Shown piece by piece: positions 1-10,178 of a DNA stretch of 64,000 bases (its first letter is position 1; each line of letters begins with the position of its first letter). The notes under the pieces were generated by a model that searched no databases, was not told the origin of the DNA, and saw only the letters and a list, made by a program, of their open reading frames with translations. The position numbers and the translations under genes are program-made. The stretch covers positions 2,604,001 through 2,668,000 of the forward strand of contig NZ_CP065410.1 in the NCBI RefSeq assembly GCF_020544405.1, written 5' to 3'. This stretch comes from Pseudomonas sp. IAC-BECa141. GTDB lineage: Bacteria; Pseudomonadota; Gammaproteobacteria; Pseudomonadales; Pseudomonadaceae.

Positions 1-1097
1 GATGTGCCGTCGCGCTGCGCTCGTCGCGCCTCTACGTCCAGTGTCACATCGAAGCAGCGTCGATTGGCCAGACCGGTCAGGGCGTCCTTCATCGCCAACA
101 GCTCGAGTTGCCTGTTTGACGAAAGCAACTGCTGCTGAGTGCCCATCAACTCCGCTTCTACCTGGGTTCTGCGTCGAATATCCAGTATCAAAAACCAGCC
201 GATGAGACCCGTAAGCGCCAGCAGGCCCGTCACCACCACGGCCGATAGCAGCGCCTCCGTTCGCCACGCGGCGAGGGCTTCGCGTTTCCCGAGTGCGACG
301 GTTGTGATCAGCGGCAGCCGGTCACTTTTGCGAAAGGCGTAGAGCCTTTCCACACCGTCCAGGCTGGAGGTAAACGAGGCGGTGCCGACAGAGTGATCCA
401 CCAGGTACTTGGCGTAGATCGGTGACTTTGAAAAATTGCGCCCCATATCCTGCTCGCGGAAGGGATAGCGAACCAGCAACGTACCGTCGGTATAGGACAA
501 CCCGATGGCACCTTCCTGGCCGACATCGATCTTTCCAAACAGCCGCAGAAAGTTTTCGATGCCCAAGGTCACCGCGACCACTCCGGCAAACTCACCGCGA
601 GCATCATTGAAACGTCGACTGACAGTAATTACCCATTCCTGATTGGTGCGGCTTTGAATGGGCGGACCGATAAAGGTTTCGGGGGAGGGATCATCGCGGT
701 GATGAATGAAATAGGTGCGATCACTGCTATTGGCCCCGGCCGGAATCGGCCGGTTGGAGGACATCAGCCAGCGTCCCTGATTGTCGTAGATGGTGATGCC
801 GCTGAGCTGTGGCATCAGCGACTCCTGCCGGTCGATCAGCGAACTGATCCGCTGGATCTGAACGGGGCCACTGCCTTCGGTTTCCAGGCGTTCGACGAGC
901 CCGAGCAAAAGCGCCGAACTCTGGCGGACGATGCCTTCGGAATAGGTGACAAGCGCCTGGGTCAGGTTCAACCCGTGAATGTCCACTTCCTCCAGCGCTC
1001 GCTCTCGAGAGGCCAGCACCTTCCAGACAGTCAGTGAGGCCAGGGAGCAGCCGATAACCAACAGCAAAAGCACAACCAGGTGGGTATCTCGCTTCAC
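1..1097 (-). CDS. dCache-type diguanylate cyclase, 3' end beyond the window
   Basis: This is a membrane sensor that should make cyclic di-GMP. Reading from a GTG at 1097, the only start before an in-frame TAA, a short N-tail leads into a membrane segment (VVLLLLVIGCSLASLTVW). About 250 extracytoplasmic residues with dCache/PDC features follow (GITIYDNQGRWLMSS, DRTYFIHHR, GVVAVTLGIENF), then a second membrane segment (VVVTGLLALTGLIGWFLIL). A short coiled linker ends in LAMKDALTGLANRRCFD, the typical opening of a GGDEF domain. The window stops there, so the GGDEF motif and any EAL domain are not visible. The periplasmic ligand is unknown. The family call is firm and the catalytic competence is inferred. 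Confidence 0.85.
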   Translation of the reverse strand, partial: MKRDTHLVVLLLLVIGCSLASLTVWKVLASRERALEEVDIHGLNLTQALVTYSEGIVRQSSALLLGLVERLETEGSGPVQIQRISSLIDRQESLMPQLSGITIYDNQGRWLMSSNRPIPAGANSSDRTYFIHHRDDPSPETFIGPPIQSRTNQEWVITVSRRFNDARGEFAGVVAVTLGIENFLRLFGKIDVGQEGAIGLSYTDGTLLVRYPFREQDMGRNFSKSPIYAKYLVDHSVGTASFTSSLDGVERLYAFRKSDRLPLITTVALGKREALAAWRTEALLSAVVVTGLLALTGLIGWFLILDIRRRTQVEAELMGTQQQLLSSNRQLELLAMKDALTGLANRRCFDVTLDVEARRAQRDGT

Positions 1098-1246
1098 GTC
1101 ACTACCTTATGGAAAGTCCGTTCCAGAGGCTATTGGATCAAGGCAATGACGGCAGTCGCTTGTCCTCATCGCGTGCAAGGATACAAGCAGTCAGGTGTCG
1201 CTGCAGCAATAGATGAATGGGTTACAGCACCGAACCGCGCTGGACC

Positions 1247-1753
1247 TCAACCGCGTTTGGGCAGTTTCCAGTTCGGGCGAATGAAGTGGCAGGTGTAGCC
1301 ATTCGGTATGCGCTCGAGGTAATCCTGATGCTCCGGTTCCGCCTCCCAGAACGGTCCCGCCGGTTCGATTTCGGTGACCACACGACCTGGCCAAAGGCCT
1401 GACGCATCGACATCGGCTGCGGTGTCTTCGGCGATATCGCGTTGTTGCTCGTTCAGGTAATAGATCGCCGAACGATAGCTTGGACCGAGGTCGTTGCCCT
1501 GACGGTTGGGCGTGCTCGGATCGTGGATCTGGAAGAAGAATTCGAGGATCTGCCGATAGCTGATCACAGCCGGATCGAAGAGGATCTCGATGGCTTCGGC
1601 ATGATTGCCATGGTTGCGGTAAGTGGCGTTCGGCACATCGCCGCCGGTGTAGCCGACCCGCGTCTTCAGCACGCCGGGGTAGCGCCGCAACAGGTCCTGC
1701 ATGCCCCAGAAGCAGCCGCCGGCGAGAATGGCGGTTTCGGTTTGAGTGGTCAT
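1247..1753 (-). CDS. msrA: peptide-methionine (S)-S-oxide reductase
   Basis: MsrA reduces the S-epimer of methionine sulfoxide in proteins and free methionine, using thioredoxin. The 168-residue protein carries the family signature GGCFWG with catalytic Cys14, plus the conserved blocks [16 protein letters not shown] and [24 protein letters not shown]. The start at 1753 is preferred over an upstream in-frame ATG at 1795 because an AGGAAGGA-type ribosome site precedes it and the family begins just before the GGCFWG block. It stands alone, on the same strand as the diguanylate cyclase but 149 bp from it, so an operon is doubtful. Confidence 0.95.
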   Translation of the reverse strand: MTTQTETAILAGGCFWGMQDLLRRYPGVLKTRVGYTGGDVPNATYRNHGNHAEAIEILFDPAVISYRQILEFFFQIHDPSTPNRQGNDLGPSYRSAIYYLNEQQRDIAEDTAADVDASGLWPGRVVTEIEPAGPFWEAEPEHQDYLERIPNGYTCHFIRPNWKLPKRG

Positions 1754-2127
1754 GGCTTGTCCTTCCTCTCGAATGGGTCGCAGATGTTCCTTCATATGAG
1801 GGAGTGTGGACCGATTCCAAGGTTGAGCCGGTAAATAAATCGTGAAGCGTCGGCTTACGGCGTTTTCCCACTATCGGCAAGCCAACCATCAGGCTCCAGT
1901 TCTTGGCCACACGTGGCAGTTCCTTTCAAAGAATACCGCTGACTGGCGGAAACGCTGATCGGCAAACCGGGTTCTCCGGCACTCAGTCTGGAAGCAAACA
2001 TTGTGGATTGTCCGCTTTGGGTTGACGGTGAAACGCTTTTCAGACGATTTATCGCTTTCAGGCGAGTCAGTAATCTGTGCCCATCTTGAACGCAAACGCA
2101 CTTCCACAACTAAAAAGGGATTCAAAC
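1754..2127. other. intergenic region between msrA and ycaC
   Basis: This 374-bp divergent interval should hold the promoters of msrA and ycaC. Open frames here are short, overlap one another and have no recognisable product. I see no convincing sigma-70 pair, repeat or RNA gene. Confidence 0.5.
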
Positions 2128-2760
2128 ATGAGCACTCCAACCTACAACCGCCTGAACAAAGACGACGCCGTGGTTCTGCTGGTCGACCACCAGACCGGTC
2201 TGATTTCTCTGGTTCAGGACTTTTCGCCAAACGAGTTCAAGAACAACGTGCTGGCGCTGGCCGATCTGGCCAAATTCTTCGAATTGCCGACCATCCTCAC
2301 CACCAGTTTCGAACAAGGCCCGAACGGCCCGCTGGTGCCGGAACTCAAGGAAATGTTCCCGGACGCGCCGTACATCGCCCGCCCAGGCCAGATCAACGCC
2401 TGGGACAACGAAGACTTCGTCAAGGCAATCAAGGCCACCGGCCGCAAGCAGATCATCATCGCCGGTGTCGTGACCGACGTCTGCGTAGCGTTCCCGACCC
2501 TGTCGGCATTGGCGGAAGGGTTTGACGTGTTCGTGGTGACCGACGCCTCCGGCACCTTCAACACCACCGTGCAACAGGCCGCATGGAACCGCATGACCCA
2601 GGCCGGCGCGCAAATGATGAACTGGTTCTCGGTCGCCTGTGAGCTGCACCGCGACTGGCGCAACGACATCGAAGGCCTGGGCAACCTGCTGTCCCAGCGC
2701 ATCCCGAACTACCGCAACTTGATGAATGGTTATGCAGCGCTGACCGCGCATCAGAAATAA
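2128..2760 (+). CDS. ycaC: YcaC-like isochorismatase-family hydrolase
   Basis: A 210-residue cysteine-hydrolase fold protein, close in length and sequence to E. coli YcaC, whose natural substrate is unknown. The nucleophile region reads GVVTDVCVAFPTL (Cys119), with the conserved Asp20 in LLVDHQTG and the family blocks ARPGQINAWDNEDFV and VTDASGTFN. The ATG at 2128 follows an AAAAGGGA ribosome site, and an upstream in-frame start at 2077 would add 17 non-conserved residues. It is monocistronic and ends just before a 16-bp stem terminator. It probably hydrolyses a small amide or ester, which is an inference from the family. Confidence 0.88.
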   Translation: MSTPTYNRLNKDDAVVLLVDHQTGLISLVQDFSPNEFKNNVLALADLAKFFELPTILTTSFEQGPNGPLVPELKEMFPDAPYIARPGQINAWDNEDFVKAIKATGRKQIIIAGVVTDVCVAFPTLSALAEGFDVFVVTDASGTFNTTVQQAAWNRMTQAGAQMMNWFSVACELHRDWRNDIEGLGNLLSQRIPNYRNLMNGYAALTAHQK

Positions 2761-2774
2761 CCGGATGCCGGATA

Positions 2775-2817
2775 GACGAAAGCCTGCTTTGAAAAAAGCA
2801 GGCTTTCGTCGTTTCTA
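2775..2817. terminator. bidirectional Rho-independent terminator
   Basis: A 16-bp perfect stem (2775-2790 with 2795-2810) closes a GAAA loop and is followed by GTTTCT. It sits between the convergent ycaC and MDR oxidoreductase genes and can serve both. Confidence 0.85.
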
Positions 2818-2847
2818 GCGCAAGCAGGAGAGCAGGGGACTGTCACC

Positions 2848-3837
2848 TCAAACCGTGACGACAATCTTCCCGACCTGCTGATTGGCTTCAAGAAAGCGAT
2901 GCGCCTCCTGAATTTCATCCAGGGCGAATGTCCTGGCAATGATCGGTTGCAGTGCGCCGGACGCCAGCCCATCGCCGATGAAGGTCTTTGCGCGTGCCAG
3001 GGTGGCCGGATCGGAGACGATCTCCGCGTAGAGGTAACCCTTGAGGGTCAGGCATTTGCCGAGCACGGTGAACAGCGGGAACGGCGTCGGCTCCGGGCTC
3101 AGGGCGCCATACTCCAGCAGGATGCCGCCGCGCGCCATGCTTTGGGTCAGCGGTTCGAACGACGGGCCGCCCACCGGATCGAACACCACTCGCGCGCCTT
3201 TGCCGTCGGTCAAGGCCATGACTGCTGCAACCATGTCTTCCTCGTCGCTGACGATCACGTGCGCCGCACCGGCGTCGAGCAAGGCCTGTTTCTTGGCACG
3301 GGTTCGAGTGATGGCAATCGAAGTGGCACCGACCATTTTGGCAATCTGAAAGGCTGCCAGGCCGACGCTGCTGGAGGCGGCGGTGACGATCACGAAGTCG
3401 TCCTTTTGCAGTTTGGCCTGTTCGACCAGCGCACCCCACGCGGTGACGTATTGCATCCAGGACGCCGCCGCTTGTTCAAATGACAGGTTCTGCGGGTGCT
3501 TGACCGTGAGGTGGGCGGGCACATTGGCCAGCTCGCCGTAAGTGCCCCAGCGCGCGATGTCCAGCGGCGGAATCAGGCTGACGGCATCACCGATCTTGAA
3601 TTCGCTGGCGTTGGCGCCGACCGCGACCACCACGCCGGCGGCTTCGTAGCCGAGACGGCTGGGAAACTCGGCTTCCTGCAGATAAGCGTGATTGCGGAAC
3701 ATCACTTCGGCGCGATTCAGGCCAAAGGCTTTGACCTCGATCTGCACTTCGTCCGCCGCCGGTGCCGGGACGTCGACGTTTTCCAGTTTCAGGACGCTCG
3801 CGTCACCGTATTCATGAATCCTGACAATGCGTGCCAT
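2848..3837 (-). CDS. zinc-independent MDR oxidoreductase (quinone oxidoreductase-like)
   Basis: A 329-residue medium-chain dehydrogenase/reductase. It has the N-terminal GroES-like fold (HEYGDASVLKLENVDVPAPAADEV, GLNRAEVMFR, PSRLGYEAAGVV) and a nucleotide-binding half (VTAASSSVGLAAFQIAKMVGA). The Cys/His zinc ligands of alcohol dehydrogenases are missing, which puts it with NADPH:quinone reductases. The start at 3837 has a GAGGAAG site upstream; an in-frame start at 3897 adds 20 unconserved residues. It faces away from a LysR gene 126 bp off, the usual layout for a regulator and its target. The substrate is unknown. Confidence 0.85.
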   Translation of the reverse strand: MARIVRIHEYGDASVLKLENVDVPAPAADEVQIEVKAFGLNRAEVMFRNHAYLQEAEFPSRLGYEAAGVVVAVGANASEFKIGDAVSLIPPLDIARWGTYGELANVPAHLTVKHPQNLSFEQAAASWMQYVTAWGALVEQAKLQKDDFVIVTAASSSVGLAAFQIAKMVGATSIAITRTRAKKQALLDAGAAHVIVSDEEDMVAAVMALTDGKGARVVFDPVGGPSFEPLTQSMARGGILLEYGALSPEPTPFPLFTVLGKCLTLKGYLYAEIVSDPATLARAKTFIGDGLASGALQPIIARTFALDEIQEAHRFLEANQQVGKIVVTV

Positions 3838-3963
3838 CTGTACTTCCTCGGTTATCGATGAAATTGCACCGGCGTAAACCGGTGCCATGGGCGCCAATTT
3901 AGGCTTTGGCCTGTTCCGGATAAAGGCCTAGGATGGCGCAACACTAGAAACAACGAGTTTCCA

Positions 3964-4845
3964 ATGGATCGCCTAACACTCATGGCCACCTTCGTCAAAG
4001 CGGTGGAGCTGGGCTCCTTCAGCGCGGTGGCGGACGAACTCAACCAGTCCCCGCAAATGGTCGGCAAGCAGGTGAAAATGCTCGAGCAACACCTGGGCGT
4101 TTCGCTGCTCAACCGCACCACCCGCAAGCAAAGCCTCACGGATTTCGGCCATACGTTCTATCAGCGGGCGAAACTGATTCTGGCCGACATGGACGCCGCC
4201 GAAGAAATGGCCGCCGTGACTCGAGGCGTGCCCAGCGGCCGGTTGCGGATCAATGCACCCGTCACGTTTGGTGTCAGCACGCTGTCGCCGAAGCTGCTGG
4301 AGTACATGGTTCGTTATCCGCAAGTGTCGGTGGATCTGACGCTGTCGAACGAACTGGTCGACCTGGTGGACGGCGGTTATGACGCAGTGTTTCGCATCGG
4401 CGAACTCGCCGACAGCGGGCTGAAGGCATTGCCGCTGATGCCCTATCACATGGTGCTGTGCGCAGCACCGTCCTACCTCGCACGCCGCCCACCCATCACC
4501 ACGCCCTGGGATCTTCAGGAACATGAATGCCTGGCGTTCGCCTATTCGGCCGGCCGCTCACATCTGCGATTCGAAGGCCCGGAAGGCTGCATCGACGTGC
4601 CGATTAAAAGCCGATTGACGATTAATCAGGGCGACCCGTTGCTGTCCGGAGCAGTGGCAGGGCTGGGGGTGGTGATGCTGCCGCTGGAACTGGTCAAGGA
4701 TTCGCTGAGGAGCGGCACACTGGTGAGTCTGCTGCCGCAGTACAGGGTGCCGGTTTCGCCGATGAATCTGTTGTATGCACCGGATCCGAGGCTGACACCC
4801 AAACTGCGGAGCTTCATTGATTTTGTGCGGGGGGCGTTCGGGTAG
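3964..4845 (+). CDS. LysR-family transcriptional regulator
   Basis: A 293-residue LysR regulator with an N-terminal winged HTH (MATFVKAVELGSFSAVADEL, MVGKQVKMLEQHLGVSLLNR) and a C-terminal LysR-substrate domain of the CrgA/DmlR-like group (RLRINAPVTFGVSTLSPKLLEYM). It is divergent from the MDR oxidoreductase at 2848-3837, its likely target. That is an inference from position only; no effector can be proposed. Confidence 0.9.
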   Translation: MDRLTLMATFVKAVELGSFSAVADELNQSPQMVGKQVKMLEQHLGVSLLNRTTRKQSLTDFGHTFYQRAKLILADMDAAEEMAAVTRGVPSGRLRINAPVTFGVSTLSPKLLEYMVRYPQVSVDLTLSNELVDLVDGGYDAVFRIGELADSGLKALPLMPYHMVLCAAPSYLARRPPITTPWDLQEHECLAFAYSAGRSHLRFEGPEGCIDVPIKSRLTINQGDPLLSGAVAGLGVVMLPLELVKDSLRSGTLVSLLPQYRVPVSPMNLLYAPDPRLTPKLRSFIDFVRGAFG

Positions 4846-4856
4846 TTAAAACCCGC

Positions 4857-5993
4857 TCACCGCCGACCGGTCCGCGTACTCACATCCACCCAGACAGCCA
4901 ACACCAGAATGCTGCCCTTGACGATCATCTGCCAGTAACTGTCGACGTCGAGCATGGACATGCCGTTGTCCAGGCTGGTGATGACCAGCGCGCCGAGAAG
5001 GGCGCCGTAGACTGTGCCGGAACCGCCGCGCATCGAGGTGCCACCGATGAAGCAGGCGGCGATGGCGTCGAGTTCGCCCATGCTGCCGGCCGAGGGTGAG
5101 CCGGCGGCCAGGCGCGCAGTGTTGACCACGCCGGCGAGGGCGCACATTACGCCCATGATCCCGAAAATCCACAGCTTCACGGCCTGCACATTGATACCGG
5201 ACAGGCGCGTCGCTTCCATGTTGCTGCCCACCGAATAGACGCGTCGGCCGAACACGGTCTGGCTGGTCACGTAGCTGAATCCGCCCAGCAGAATCAGCAA
5301 AAGCAGGACCGGCACGGGAATGCCGTCGTAGCTGTTGAGGGTCTGGACGAAACCGGCCAGCACCGCGCCGATCAACAACACGCGTGCCACGTCACGCACT
5401 AATGAGTGTGCCCCGAGGCCGTGAAGGGCGCGATTGCGCCGTTGTTTCCAGGTCAGGAACAATGTCAGTGCGAACAGCAGGACACCCAGACCGGCGCCGA
5501 TCGTATGTGGCAGATAACCCTGGCCAATGTAGACGAGTTCCGGCGACACCGGCGCAATGGTCGTGCCCCCGGTGATCCCCAGCAAGATGCCCCGGAAAGC
5601 CAGCATGCCCCCCAGCCCGACGATGAACGACGGAATGCGCAGGTACGCCGCCATGTAGCCGTTGGCGAGGCCGATCAGCAGCCCGCACACCACCACAAGG
5701 CTCAGGTTCGCCAGCAGCGGTATGTGATAGACAACATCAAGAATGGCTGCCACGCCGCCGAGCAGGCCCAGCAATGAGCCGACCGACAGATCGATCTCGC
5801 CGCTGATGATGACCAGTACCATGCCGCAGGCGAGAATCCCGGTAATCGACATCTGGCGCAGCAGGTTGGAGAGGTTGCGGGGTGTCAGGAATCCGCCCTC
5901 GGTCTGCCAGCTGAAGAACAGCCAGATCAACGCCACGGCAAACACCAGTGCGAGCATCTTGTAGCGGGTGAAGAGTTGTTTGACCTGATTCAT
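4857..5993 (-). CDS. xylH: xylose ABC transporter permease XylH
   Basis: The 378-residue membrane subunit of the D-xylose importer (BPD_transp_2/branched-chain permease type). Many hydrophobic segments are visible, with the family block GMVLVIISGEIDLSVGSLLGL near residue 60 and LSGINVQAVKLWIFGIMGVMCALAG. It is the last gene of xylA-xylF-xylG-xylH. The xylG stop codon abuts this start (TAA then ATG with no gap), so the two are probably translationally coupled. P. fluorescens SBW25 work calls the equivalent genes xut; I keep the general xyl name. Confidence 0.93.
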   Translation of the reverse strand: MNQVKQLFTRYKMLALVFAVALIWLFFSWQTEGGFLTPRNLSNLLRQMSITGILACGMVLVIISGEIDLSVGSLLGLLGGVAAILDVVYHIPLLANLSLVVVCGLLIGLANGYMAAYLRIPSFIVGLGGMLAFRGILLGITGGTTIAPVSPELVYIGQGYLPHTIGAGLGVLLFALTLFLTWKQRRNRALHGLGAHSLVRDVARVLLIGAVLAGFVQTLNSYDGIPVPVLLLLILLGGFSYVTSQTVFGRRVYSVGSNMEATRLSGINVQAVKLWIFGIMGVMCALAGVVNTARLAAGSPSAGSMGELDAIAACFIGGTSMRGGSGTVYGALLGALVITSLDNGMSMLDVDSYWQMIVKGSILVLAVWVDVSTRTGRR

Positions 5994-7550
5994 TTACGCG
6001 GATTTCCGATCTTTATTGTTATGGCTGTCGGGCTGGCTGAGCGCCGCGGCGAGCACCTGTTCCTGAGTGAGTTCATGGTTGATGAAATCGCCCTGCAACC
6101 GGCCTTCGCCGATCACCAGTACGCGGTCGGAAACACCGAGCACTTCGGCCAGCTCCGAAGACACCATGATGATCGACACGCCTTCGGCGGCCAGCATCCC
6201 CATCAACTTGTAGATCTCGTACTTGGCGCCGACATCCACCCCTCGGGTCGGCTCATCGAGGATCAGAACCCTGGGCCGGGTCAGCAGCATCTTCGCCAAC
6301 ACGGCTTTTTGTTGATTGCCCCCGGACAGGCTGGTGATCGGCAGGAACGGGCTCGCGGTCTTGAGGTGCAGGCGCGAAATTTCCCGATCAATGCTGCCCA
6401 GTTCGGCTTCGGCGTCGATGCGGGTCAGTTTCGAAAAACTGTCCAGCACGGCCAGGGTGATGTTCTGGCCAACCCCCAGGTCGGGAATGATCCCCTGACG
6501 CTTGCGGTCTTCGGGCACCAGGCACACGCCGGCGCGGATTGATTTGAGCGGTGTGCGGGTGTCTATGGGTTGACCGTCCAGCCAGACCTCGCCTTCGTGG
6601 CGGCCGGGGTAGGCGCCGAACAGCGCGGTCACAAGCTCCGTGCGACCGGCGCCGACCAGCCCGGCGATGCCGAGGATTTCCCCGCGTTTGAGGCTGAACG
6701 AAATGTCGTCGACCCGTTTGCGTTTGGGGTTGTCGACGTCGTAGCAGGTGATGTGGCGCGCCTCGAAAATCACCTCGCCGATGTCGTGTGGTTCAGTGGG
6801 GTAGAGGTTGCTCATTTCCCGGCCGACCATCTGGGTGATGATCTGGGGAATATCCATGTCTTCCATGGCGGTCGTGGCGATGTGTTTACCGTCGCGGATC
6901 ACCGAAATGGTGTCACACACAGCGGCCACCTCATCGAGCTTGTGGGAGATGTAGACGCAGGCGACGCCCTTGGCCTTGAGGTCGCGGATGATGTCCAGCA
7001 ATACCTCGATTTCCGAACGGGTCAGGGCCGAAGAAGGCTCGTCGAGGATCAGCAGCCGTGCCTGCTTGTTCAGGGCCTTGGCGATTTCCACCAGTTGCTG
7101 ATAACCGCCACCGTACTGCGAAACCGGCAGCGACACGTTCATGTCCGGCACTTTCAGTTCACGCATCAGGGCTTCGGCGCGGTGGATCATCGCCGGGTAA
7201 TTCATCCGCCCACCCGGCAGCGTCAGCTCATGGCCCATGAAAATGTTTTCGGCCACCGAGAGGTCGGGAACCAGCGTCAGTTCCTGGTGAATGATGACGA
7301 TGCCGGCGGCTTCCGTTTCGCTGATCGATTGCGCCTTGAGCGGCTGACCGTCCCACAGGATTTCACCGTCCCAGGTGCCATGGGGATAGACCGCCGACAG
7401 GATTTTCATCAGCGTGGACTTGCCGGCACCGTTCTCGCCGCACAGCCCGACGCATTCACCCGGTCTGACTTTGAGGTCGATGCCGTTGAGCGCTTTGACA
7501 CCGCCGAAGGTTTTGACGATGCCGTTCATTTGCAACAGAAAGTCGGACAT
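5994..7550 (-). CDS. xylG: xylose ABC transporter ATP-binding protein XylG
   Basis: A 518-residue fused double ATPase, the normal length for sugar ABC transporters of the XylG/RbsA/MglA group. The first domain has Walker [10 protein letters not shown] near residue 40 and Walker [12 protein letters not shown]. The second has the degenerate Walker [11 protein letters not shown], signature [13 protein letters not shown] and Walker [13 protein letters not shown]. It energises xylose uptake with XylF and XylH. A hairpin separates it from xylF upstream, which probably keeps its expression below that of the binding protein. Confidence 0.95.
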   Translation of the reverse strand: MSDFLLQMNGIVKTFGGVKALNGIDLKVRPGECVGLCGENGAGKSTLMKILSAVYPHGTWDGEILWDGQPLKAQSISETEAAGIVIIHQELTLVPDLSVAENIFMGHELTLPGGRMNYPAMIHRAEALMRELKVPDMNVSLPVSQYGGGYQQLVEIAKALNKQARLLILDEPSSALTRSEIEVLLDIIRDLKAKGVACVYISHKLDEVAAVCDTISVIRDGKHIATTAMEDMDIPQIITQMVGREMSNLYPTEPHDIGEVIFEARHITCYDVDNPKRKRVDDISFSLKRGEILGIAGLVGAGRTELVTALFGAYPGRHEGEVWLDGQPIDTRTPLKSIRAGVCLVPEDRKRQGIIPDLGVGQNITLAVLDSFSKLTRIDAEAELGSIDREISRLHLKTASPFLPITSLSGGNQQKAVLAKMLLTRPRVLILDEPTRGVDVGAKYEIYKLMGMLAAEGVSIIMVSSELAEVLGVSDRVLVIGEGRLQGDFINHELTQEQVLAAALSQPDSHNNKDRKSA

Positions 7551-7585
7551 GGCAGAGACTCACAAGCGGCAGATACAGGACTGAA

Positions 7586-7610
7586 CCCGCAGGCGCAGAA
7601 CGCCTGCGGG
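7586..7610 (-). promoter_or_regulatory. intercistronic hairpin between xylF and xylG
   Basis: A perfect 10-bp stem (7586-7595 with 7601-7610) with a CAGAA loop lies directly after the xylF stop codon. It has no T-tract. Such stems often protect the mRNA of a binding protein from 3' exonucleases or cause partial termination, so that the binding protein is made in excess. Confidence 0.6.
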
Positions 7611-7624
7611 GCATTACTCAAATG

Positions 7625-8626
7625 TCACTGTCCGGCGATCTGCGCCTTGGTGTAGAAGCCGTCCTGTTCCAGCAGATCGATGTTGTCCTTGGTCAACGGA
7701 GTCGGGGTGAGCAGGATGGTGTCGACTTTTTTGCTGCCGTTGTCGTATTGCGAGCTGTAGGCGGGTTTCTCGTTGCGCGCCAGTTGCACCGAGAGTTTGG
7801 CGGCTTCGGAGGCAATCAGTTTCAGCGGTTTGTAAACCGTCATGGTTTGGGTGCCGGAGATCACTCGCTTGACCGCTGCCAGGTCCGCGTCCTGCCCGGA
7901 GATCGGCACCTTGCCGGCCAGTTGTTGAGCGGCCAGGGCCTGAATGGCGCCGCCGGCCGTGGCGTCGTTGGAGGCGACGATACCGTCGATTTTGTTGTCG
8001 TTGCGGGTCAGGGCGTTTTCAACAATGCTCAGCGCCTCGGTAGGGTTCCATTCCTTGACCCATTGCTGGCCGACGATTTTGATGTCGCCCTTGTCGATGG
8101 CCGGTTGCAGCACTTTCATCTGACCTTCACGCAGGACTTTCGCGTTGTTGTCGGTGGGCGCACCGCCCAGCAGGAAGTAATTGCCCTTGGGCGCCGCGTG
8201 CAGCACACCGCTGGCCTGCATTTCGCCGACCTTTTCGTTATCGAAGGAGATGTAGGCGTCGATATCGGCGTTGAGTATCAGGCGGTCATAGGACACGACC
8301 TTGATCCCGGCCTTCTTCGCTTCGGCTACCGCATTGGTCAGCACGGTGGCGTTGAACGGCACGATGACGATGACATCGACGCCACGGGAAATGAGGTTTT
8401 CGATTTGCGAAATCTGCTTTTGCTCGTTGGCATCGGCTGACTGCACGAAGACCTTGGCGTCCATTTTCTCCGCTGCCGCAACGAAGTAGTCCCGGTCACG
8501 GGACCAGCGTTCCAGCCGCAGGTCATCGATGGAGAAGCCGATTTTCGGGTGGGCAGCGTCGGCCATAACCGGCAGCGAAAGCAACGCCAGGGCGCCGGCA
8601 AACAGCGTGCGTTTTACGTTCTTCAT
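7625..8626 (-). CDS. xylF: D-xylose-binding periplasmic protein XylF
   Basis: A 333-residue periplasmic binding protein with a Sec signal peptide (MKNVKRTLFAGALALLSLPVMADA). The mature part has the XylF blocks IGFSIDDLRLERWSRDRDYF, VIVIVPFNATVL, VVSYDRLI, GIVASNDATAGGAIQAL and ISGQDADLAAVKR. It captures xylose for XylGH. The start has an AAGGAC site and, directly upstream, an A-rich AAnAAnAA element at 8641-8648 of the Hfq/Crc type. Confidence 0.95.
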   Translation of the reverse strand: MKNVKRTLFAGALALLSLPVMADAAHPKIGFSIDDLRLERWSRDRDYFVAAAEKMDAKVFVQSADANEQKQISQIENLISRGVDVIVIVPFNATVLTNAVAEAKKAGIKVVSYDRLILNADIDAYISFDNEKVGEMQASGVLHAAPKGNYFLLGGAPTDNNAKVLREGQMKVLQPAIDKGDIKIVGQQWVKEWNPTEALSIVENALTRNDNKIDGIVASNDATAGGAIQALAAQQLAGKVPISGQDADLAAVKRVISGTQTMTVYKPLKLIASEAAKLSVQLARNEKPAYSSQYDNGSKKVDTILLTPTPLTKDNIDLLEQDGFYTKAQIAGQ

Positions 8627-8768
8627 GGTGGTGCGTCCTTTTATTTTTGTTTGAAAGACACGGCCTGACGATGAATATCGGGCTGGTGGAACTGTAGAGA
8701 ATCAGCAGACACAACGGACTACAGATTTGTCGCGCAAATGTCACAGCGCCCGTAGTCCTCGTGGGCGA

Positions 8769-10085
8769 TCAGCGATAGATGAAACGATTGACGACGTTTT
8801 CAAGCATTTCCTGCCGACCGCTGACGGCCTGCGGGTTCAGTTCGTTGGCGAAGGCGTGCTCGGCCAGTGACTGGAGATTGAACTCACCCGCCAGCACCGA
8901 CTGGCCGAATGGCTGCTGCCAGCCGGCATAGCGTTGGTCCTTGAGCCGCTGAAGCTGATCGTTCTGGACCATGGCGGCGGCTCGCTCGAGCGACTGGGCG
9001 AGGACGTCCATGGCGCCGACGTGACCGTGAAACAGATCGACTTCGTCGAGGCTCTGGCGGCGCACCTTGGAGTCGAAGTTGAACCCGCCATTGCCGAACC
9101 CGCCGGCCTTGAGGATTTCATAGGTGACCAGGGTCATTTCCTCGACGCTGTTGGGGAATTGATCGGTGTCCCAGCCGTTTTGCGGATCGCCCCGGTTGGC
9201 GTCGATGCTGCCGAAAATCCCCAGCGAGACGGCCGTCGCCACCTCGTGATGAAAACTGTGGCCGGCCAGGGTCGCGTGGTTGGCCTCGATGTTGACCTTG
9301 ATTTCCTTTTCCAGACCGAACTGCTGGAGAAAACCGAACACCGTGGCGCTGTCGTAATCGTACTGGTGCTTGGTCGGCTCCTGCGGTTTGGGTTCGATCA
9401 GCAGGTCGCCTTTGAAGCCGATCTTGTACTTGTGCTCGACCACCATGCGCATGAAGCGACCCAGTTGTTCGCGCTCGCGCTTCAAGTCGGTGTTTAGCAG
9501 GGTTTCATAGCCTTCGCGACCGCCCCACAACACATAGTTGGAGCCCTTGAGGCGTTGAGTCGCGTTCATGGCGCTGAAGACCTGGGCAGCGGCGCAAGCG
9601 AACACTTCAGGATCCGGGTTGCTGGCGGCGCCGGCGGCAAAGCGCGGGTTGCTGAAGCAGTTGGCGGTGCCCCACAGCAGCTTGATTCCGCTTTCTTCCT
9701 GATGGCGTTCCAGGTGATCGACCATTTGGGCGAAGTGGTTGCGGTACTCCTTCAGCGAATTGCCTTCGGGGGCGACATCCGTGTCGTGAAAGCAGTAGTA
9801 ATCGATACCCAGCTTGGTGAAAAACTCGAACGCGGCCTCAGCCTTGCCAATGGCCATTTCCATCGGGTCACCGGCGTGTTGCCACGGGCGCTTGAATGTC
9901 CCGGCACCGAACACGTCGGAGCCCGGCCAGACAAAGGTGTGCCAATAACAGGCAGCCATGCGCAGGTGTTCGCGCATGGGCTTGCCGAGGATGATCTTGT
10001 CGGCGTCGTAGTGACGGAAGGCCAGGGGAGAATCGCTGGCAGGACCTTCGTAGCGAATCCGGTCGACATCGGGGAAGTACGGCAT
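8769..10085 (-). CDS. xylA: xylose isomerase
   Basis: XylA converts D-xylose to D-xylulose. The 438-residue protein has the expected length and the metal-site blocks [18 protein letters not shown] and [17 protein letters not shown], plus FDSKVRRQS near the C-terminus. The start at 10085 is chosen because [15 protein letters not shown] begins the family alignment and an AGGAC site precedes it; the upstream in-frame extension is translated repeat DNA. It leads the xylAFGH set, with 142 bp before xylF. No xylulokinase gene is present in the window. Confidence 0.96.
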   Translation of the reverse strand: MPYFPDVDRIRYEGPASDSPLAFRHYDADKIILGKPMREHLRMAACYWHTFVWPGSDVFGAGTFKRPWQHAGDPMEMAIGKAEAAFEFFTKLGIDYYCFHDTDVAPEGNSLKEYRNHFAQMVDHLERHQEESGIKLLWGTANCFSNPRFAAGAASNPDPEVFACAAAQVFSAMNATQRLKGSNYVLWGGREGYETLLNTDLKREREQLGRFMRMVVEHKYKIGFKGDLLIEPKPQEPTKHQYDYDSATVFGFLQQFGLEKEIKVNIEANHATLAGHSFHHEVATAVSLGIFGSIDANRGDPQNGWDTDQFPNSVEEMTLVTYEILKAGGFGNGGFNFDSKVRRQSLDEVDLFHGHVGAMDVLAQSLERAAAMVQNDQLQRLKDQRYAGWQQPFGQSVLAGEFNLQSLAEHAFANELNPQAVSGRQEMLENVVNRFIYR

Positions 10086-10098
10086 TGGCAATGTCCTG

Positions 10099-10129
10099 TT
10101 GTTCTTGGTTGTTGTTCTTGGTTGTTGTT
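10099..10129 (-). promoter_or_regulatory. triple Hfq/Crc-type A-rich motif in the xylA leader
   Basis: Read on the minus strand, the leader just upstream of the xylA ribosome site holds a short tandem repeat with three AAnAAnAA elements (AACAACAA at 10122-10129 and 10109-10116, AAGAACAA at 10099-10106). This is the catabolite-activity motif bound by Hfq with Crc in Pseudomonas. Repression of xylA translation in the presence of preferred carbon sources is inferred. Confidence 0.6.
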
Positions 10130-10178
10130 GTGGGGGGGCGTGTCCCGATACTAGCAACGGCCCTGTGCCTGCCGATTA

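Noticed and set aside
654..1037. Plus-strand open frame of 127 codons
   Set aside because: It is antisense to the diguanylate cyclase sensor domain, has no ribosome site and reads as shadow sequence.
6570..7655. 361-codon plus-strand frame opposite xylG
   Set aside because: Antisense frame of a high-GC gene; the xylG motifs on the minus strand are complete.
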